From assembly GCA_030272835.1 (NCBI GenBank), contig SZOQ01000002.1, forward strand, positions 1-64,000: a DNA stretch of 64,000 nucleotides, written 5' to 3'. The stretch comes from 2-12-FULL-60-25 sp003576745. GTDB taxonomy: Bacteria; Patescibacteriota; Patescibacteriia; 2-12-FULL-60-25. The notes beneath the pieces are model-generated. The model saw nothing but the letters and a program-made list of their open reading frames with translations, was not told the DNA's origin and ran no database searches. The position numbers were made by a program, and so were the translations under genes. Position 1 is the stretch's first letter, and each line of letters starts with the position of its first letter. This document shows, piece after piece, positions 61,541 through 64,000 of this stretch.

Positions 61541-62890
61541 ATGCCGACAGCTAAAAAACCTCTTCCCAAGAAAGAAGGCGCTCCAAAGCGGGCGGCCGCT
61601 CCTCTTCCTATTGTTCGCGGAATGCGCGATGTGCTGAACCCGGATTGGCCGTACCACGATAAGCTGTTCGATGCCGCGAAACGGACGGCGGAGGATTACG
61701 GATACGAACGTATTGAAACACCCGTTCTTGAAGAAACGGCTCTGTTTGTGCGCGGCGTCGGCAAAATCACGGATATCGTCGAAAAGGAAATGTATTCCTT
61801 TGAAACCGCGGGCGGGGATAAAATTACGCTCCGTCCGGAGGGAACGGCGCCGGTTGCGCGCGCGTATATCCATCATGGCATGCTGAACAGGCCACAGCCC
61901 GTAAAACTTTGGTATTGGATGCCTATGTTCCGCCACGATCGGCCGCAATCCGGACGCTACCGGCAGCACACACAATTCGGTTGCGAGTGCATCGGAGACG
62001 ATGCCGCCGTCTTAGATGCCCAGCAGGCGTTTATCGCGTGGAATACGCTCAAGCAAATGGGAATCGACGCGTCGGTGCATATTAACTCCATTGGAACGCC
62101 GGAGAGTCGGGCAAATTACAAGAATGCGCTCGTCGCGTATTTTCGGACCAAGCGGCACAAGCTTTCGGAGGACGATAAAAAGCGTCTGACAAAGAATCCG
62201 CTCCGCATTCTCGATTCGAAGGATCCTTCTATTGAAGAACTCAAAGCAGAAGCGCCGCAGATCGTAGATTGGCTTGATGAAGAATCCAAAGCGCATTTCA
62301 TGCAGGTTTTGGAGTATCTCGATGAAATGGGCGTTCCGTATCAGCTGGATCCGTATCTTGTTCGCGGACTGGATTATTATACGAAAACCGTCTTCGAGCT
62401 TTTGCCGGTCCACGATGATCCCGAAATCGCCAAACTCGCGCTCGGAGGGGGAGGGCGCTATGACGGACTCGTGGAAACGCTTGGAGGCAAGCCAACGCCC
62501 GCCTGCGGTTTTTCGATCGGCGTGGAGCGTGTGGTTGCCCGCATGCGCGACTTGGATCCCGAGCTCGGCAATGCGGCGGATCACCGCGATGTTTTCGTTG
62601 CCCAGCTCGGCGACCAGGGCCGCAAAAAGGCTTTTGCGATTTTTGAGGAGTTACGGAAGAGCGGTATTCGTGCTGCCGAGGCATTGAGCAAAGACGCGAT
62701 TAAGGCGCAAATGGAGCTTGCCAATAAACGCGGCGCAACATGGGCCGTGATCATCGGCCAAAAAGAAGTGCTGGACGGCACGGCGATTATTCGCGACATG
62801 GATGCGGGAACCCAGGAAACCGTGGACGAGAAGAAAGTGGTTCAGGAGTTGCTAAAAAAACTGAAGAAGGGCGTAGAGCATGGGTCGTGA
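61541..62890 (+). CDS. hisS: Histidyl-tRNA synthetase
   Basis: 449 aa, class II. Motif 1/2 region LRPEGTAPVARAYIHHG and MFRHDRPQSGRYRQHTQFGCE, His-binding LVRGLDYYTKTVFE and motif 3 GFSIGVERVVARM, followed by the anticodon domain. The first 22 residues are Lys/Ala/Pro-rich. The last residues (GVEHGS) are encoded by repeat words (GGGCGTAGAGCATGGGTCG) and differ from typical C-termini; no terminator follows. Confidence 0.96.
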   Translation: MPTAKKPLPKKEGAPKRAAAPLPIVRGMRDVLNPDWPYHDKLFDAAKRTAEDYGYERIETPVLEETALFVRGVGKITDIVEKEMYSFETAGGDKITLRPEGTAPVARAYIHHGMLNRPQPVKLWYWMPMFRHDRPQSGRYRQHTQFGCECIGDDAAVLDAQQAFIAWNTLKQMGIDASVHINSIGTPESRANYKNALVAYFRTKRHKLSEDDKKRLTKNPLRILDSKDPSIEELKAEAPQIVDWLDEESKAHFMQVLEYLDEMGVPYQLDPYLVRGLDYYTKTVFELLPVHDDPEIAKLALGGGGRYDGLVETLGGKPTPACGFSIGVERVVARMRDLDPELGNAADHRDVFVAQLGDQGRKKAFAIFEELRKSGIRAAEALSKDAIKAQMELANKRGATWAVIIGQKEVLDGTAIIRDMDAGTQETVDEKKVVQELLKKLKKGVEHGS

Positions 62891-63170
62891 TGGATAGGGG
62901 AAGTTGCGTAGGACGTCGTTGCGTGGTTGCGTAGGGGGGAAGAGTACGTCGTTGCGTAGGACGTCGTTACGTAGGGGGAGCATAATTCTTCCCGAACCCT
63001 TTGCCCTTGGATCCATACGATCGTAGGTCCGTAGGGTCATGTGCTGTTTATTAAAGACATGAAACTCTTTCCCAACCTTAGAACCCTAAAACTTTGGAAC
63101 TCTTGAACGGTCTCAGTACCTATTCCCAATTGCTCATTGCCAAAAATTTCCAGCGAGAATCTCCCCCGTA
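62871..63170 (+). repeat. Modular intergenic repeat, copy 13, with AACCCTAAAAC element
   Basis: Begins within the hisS 3' end. Four TTGCGTAG or TTACGTAG words, hairpin GGGGGAGCATAATTCTTCCC (62974-62993), CCCTTTGCCCTTGG, ATCGTAGGTCCGTAGGG, then CCTTAGAACCCTAAAACTTT (63073 on) and CCCAATTGCTCATTGCC. It shows that the two repeat families can be fused. It explains most of the 471-bp spacer; the rest is the rpsU promoter and leader. Confidence 0.8.
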
Positions 63171-63246
63171 ATCCGTTTGTAATTTTTTCCACCCGACCGC
63201 GGTCATCCGGATCCGCCAACCCGTTTTTCGATACCACATCCGCCGT

Positions 63247-63275
63247 TTGACGGAAGAATTCGGAGACGGTATCCT
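63247..63275 (+). promoter_or_regulatory. Promoter of rpsU
   Basis: TTGACG (63247-63252), 17 bp, TATCCT (63270-63275). The leader (about 80 nt) can fold through GCGAGC (63281-63286) with GCTCGC (63321-63326). Confidence 0.6.
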
Positions 63276-63361
63276 CGAGTGCGAGCATTGGGCCGTCCCG
63301 CTAGGGGTTTCGGACCCTGAGCTCGCTTACATCATCACAACAGAAAGGAGAGTGAATCTTC

Positions 63362-63610
63362 ATGTCCGTAGAAGTAAAAAGGAAGAAGGGGGAAAGTTTC
63401 GATTCCCTCATGCGGAGATTCCAGCGGAGATATCAGCAAAGCGGACGCGGGATTCAATCAAAGAAGGTCCGATTTTTCGAACCGAGATTGAACCGGACGA
63501 AGAAACGCGCCCTTGCGCTTCGCCGCAACCGCAAAATGGAACAACAGGAGTATCTTCTGAAAACAGGAAAGTTGAAGGAAGAACCCAAGCGAAAACCATT
63601 CCGCCGATAA
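63362..63610 (+). CDS. rpsU: 30S ribosomal protein S21
   Basis: 82 aa. Arg/Lys-rich helices with SVEVKRKKGESFDSLMRRF and KKVRFFEPRLNRTKKRALA. AAAGGAG lies 14 nt before the ATG. Followed after 4 bp by the yqeY-family gene, a common pairing. Confidence 0.93.
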   Translation: MSVEVKRKKGESFDSLMRRFQRRYQQSGRGIQSKKVRFFEPRLNRTKKRALALRRNRKMEQQEYLLKTGKLKEEPKRKPFRR

Positions 63611-63614
63611 TCCC

Positions 63615-64000
63615 ATGAGCATTGTCGAACAGATCGACGCTGATCTGACATCAGCGATGAAAGAACGGAACGAGCTGAAGCTGTCGACGCTTCGGCTCGT
63701 TCGTTCGGCAATGAAGAATAAGCAGATCGATGTCGGCCGCCCGCTTACGGACGAAGAAGCGCAGGCCGTTTTAAAGACCATGAAGAAACAATTTGCGGAT
63801 GCCCTGCAGGATTTTGAGAACGCGCGCCGCGAGGATTTGATTGAACGACAAAAAGCCGAACTCGCCCTCATCGAGGGATACCTGCCGTCCTCGTGTTCTC
63901 CCGACGAGCTGGAGCGTCTGGTGAAGGAGGCTGTCGAAGCGACCGGCGCAACCGGCCCGGCGGATTTCGGAAAAGCGATGGGGGCGGCCGTGAAGGCGGT
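63615..64000 (+). CDS. yqeY: GatB/YqeY domain protein, truncated by the window edge
   Basis: The first 128 residues are present and the frame stays open at 64000. It begins MSIVEQIDADLTSAMKERNE and carries LSTLRLVRSAMKNKQID, DFENARREDLIERQKAELAL, EGYLPSSCSPDELERLVKEA and PADFGKAMGAAVKA, the YqeY family pattern (about 145-150 aa). The family resembles the GatB tail and is thought to act near tRNA; its function is not settled. Confidence 0.93.
   Translation, partial: MSIVEQIDADLTSAMKERNELKLSTLRLVRSAMKNKQIDVGRPLTDEEAQAVLKTMKKQFADALQDFENARREDLIERQKAELALIEGYLPSSCSPDELERLVKEAVEATGATGPADFGKAMGAAVKA

Noticed and set aside
31190..63170. Modular repeats as insertion sequences or transposon ends
   Set aside because: No transposase frame, no target-site duplications that I can see, and a mosaic of modules without fixed ends.

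Overview
This window looks like a piece of a Candidate Phyla Radiation (Patescibacteria) chromosome, probably of the parcubacterial side. The evidence is a 16S rRNA with CPR-type changes at the universal primer sites (GCAGCAGCGG at the 515 site, AATAGACGGGG at the 926 site), a PrmC with NLPY in place of NPPY, a two-domain ThyX, and many short, unassigned membrane or secreted proteins. No amino acid, cofactor or lipid synthesis pathway is visible. UGA is used as an ordinary stop. No transposase, integrase, CRISPR array or phage structural gene was seen.

Layout. 1-3.0 kb: two unrecognised minus-strand genes with near-identical promoters and the same 84-bp repeat at their 3' ends. 3.1-5.1 kb: a solitary 16S rRNA gene with its own promoter and terminator and no 23S, 5S or tRNA behind it. 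5.4-9.3 kb: a lone receiver domain, a methyltransferase, tRNA-Val(GAC), a small membrane protein, a putative structured RNA, a dual-specificity phosphatase and a degenerate DHH protein. 9.5-17.1 kb: valS-tyrS-argS, a bactofilin, a DAG-kinase-like protein that runs into tRNA-Leu(GAG), and tRNA-Val(UAC). 17.1-25.9 kb: hydrolases, an MTH1-like Nudix enzyme, an MBL-fold protein, small membrane proteins, yraN, a second putative RNA gene, queA, rpmE, prfA and a sugar nucleotidyltransferase. 26.0-27.7 kb: two tandem paralogous Asp-rich lipoproteins. 28.2-37.5 kb: rpsB-tsf, gap, pgk, a SIMPL protein, eno, miaA and gatB. 38.9-43.4 kb: a dTTP-supply cluster (dcd, P-loop kinase, dut, thyX, tmk). 43.6-50 kb: secE-nusG-rplK, with rplA split off, a PD-(D/E)XK protein and gyrB. 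50.3-56.1 kb: rodA/ftsW, rplY, a DUF3048 protein and murA. 56.5-64 kb: prmC, tRNA-Val(CAC), a second nucleotidyltransferase, a C39-like protease, lepB, hisS, rpsU and the start of a yqeY-family gene.

Two genome-wide features stand out. First, a modular intergenic repeat occurs about 14 times, always in the same orientation on the + strand whatever the neighbouring genes do. It is built from CGTAG-containing words, a GGGGAG/CTCCCC hairpin, a CCGAACCCCGTTCCC tract, an 8-nt-period GTTCGTAG tract and a CCCAATTGCTAATTGCC tail. It lies at transcription-unit boundaries, often touching a stop codon where no ordinary terminator exists. Second, about a dozen genes have a -10 box 6-9 nt before the start codon and no Shine-Dalgarno sequence, which implies leaderless mRNAs alongside SD-led ones.

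The genes are mostly core housekeeping: translation (four aminoacyl-tRNA synthetases, S2, S21, L1, L11, L25, L31, EF-Ts, RF1, PrmC, MiaA, QueA, GatB), lower glycolysis, thymidylate supply, the cell wall, secretion and DNA topology. Between them lie lineage-specific envelope proteins.
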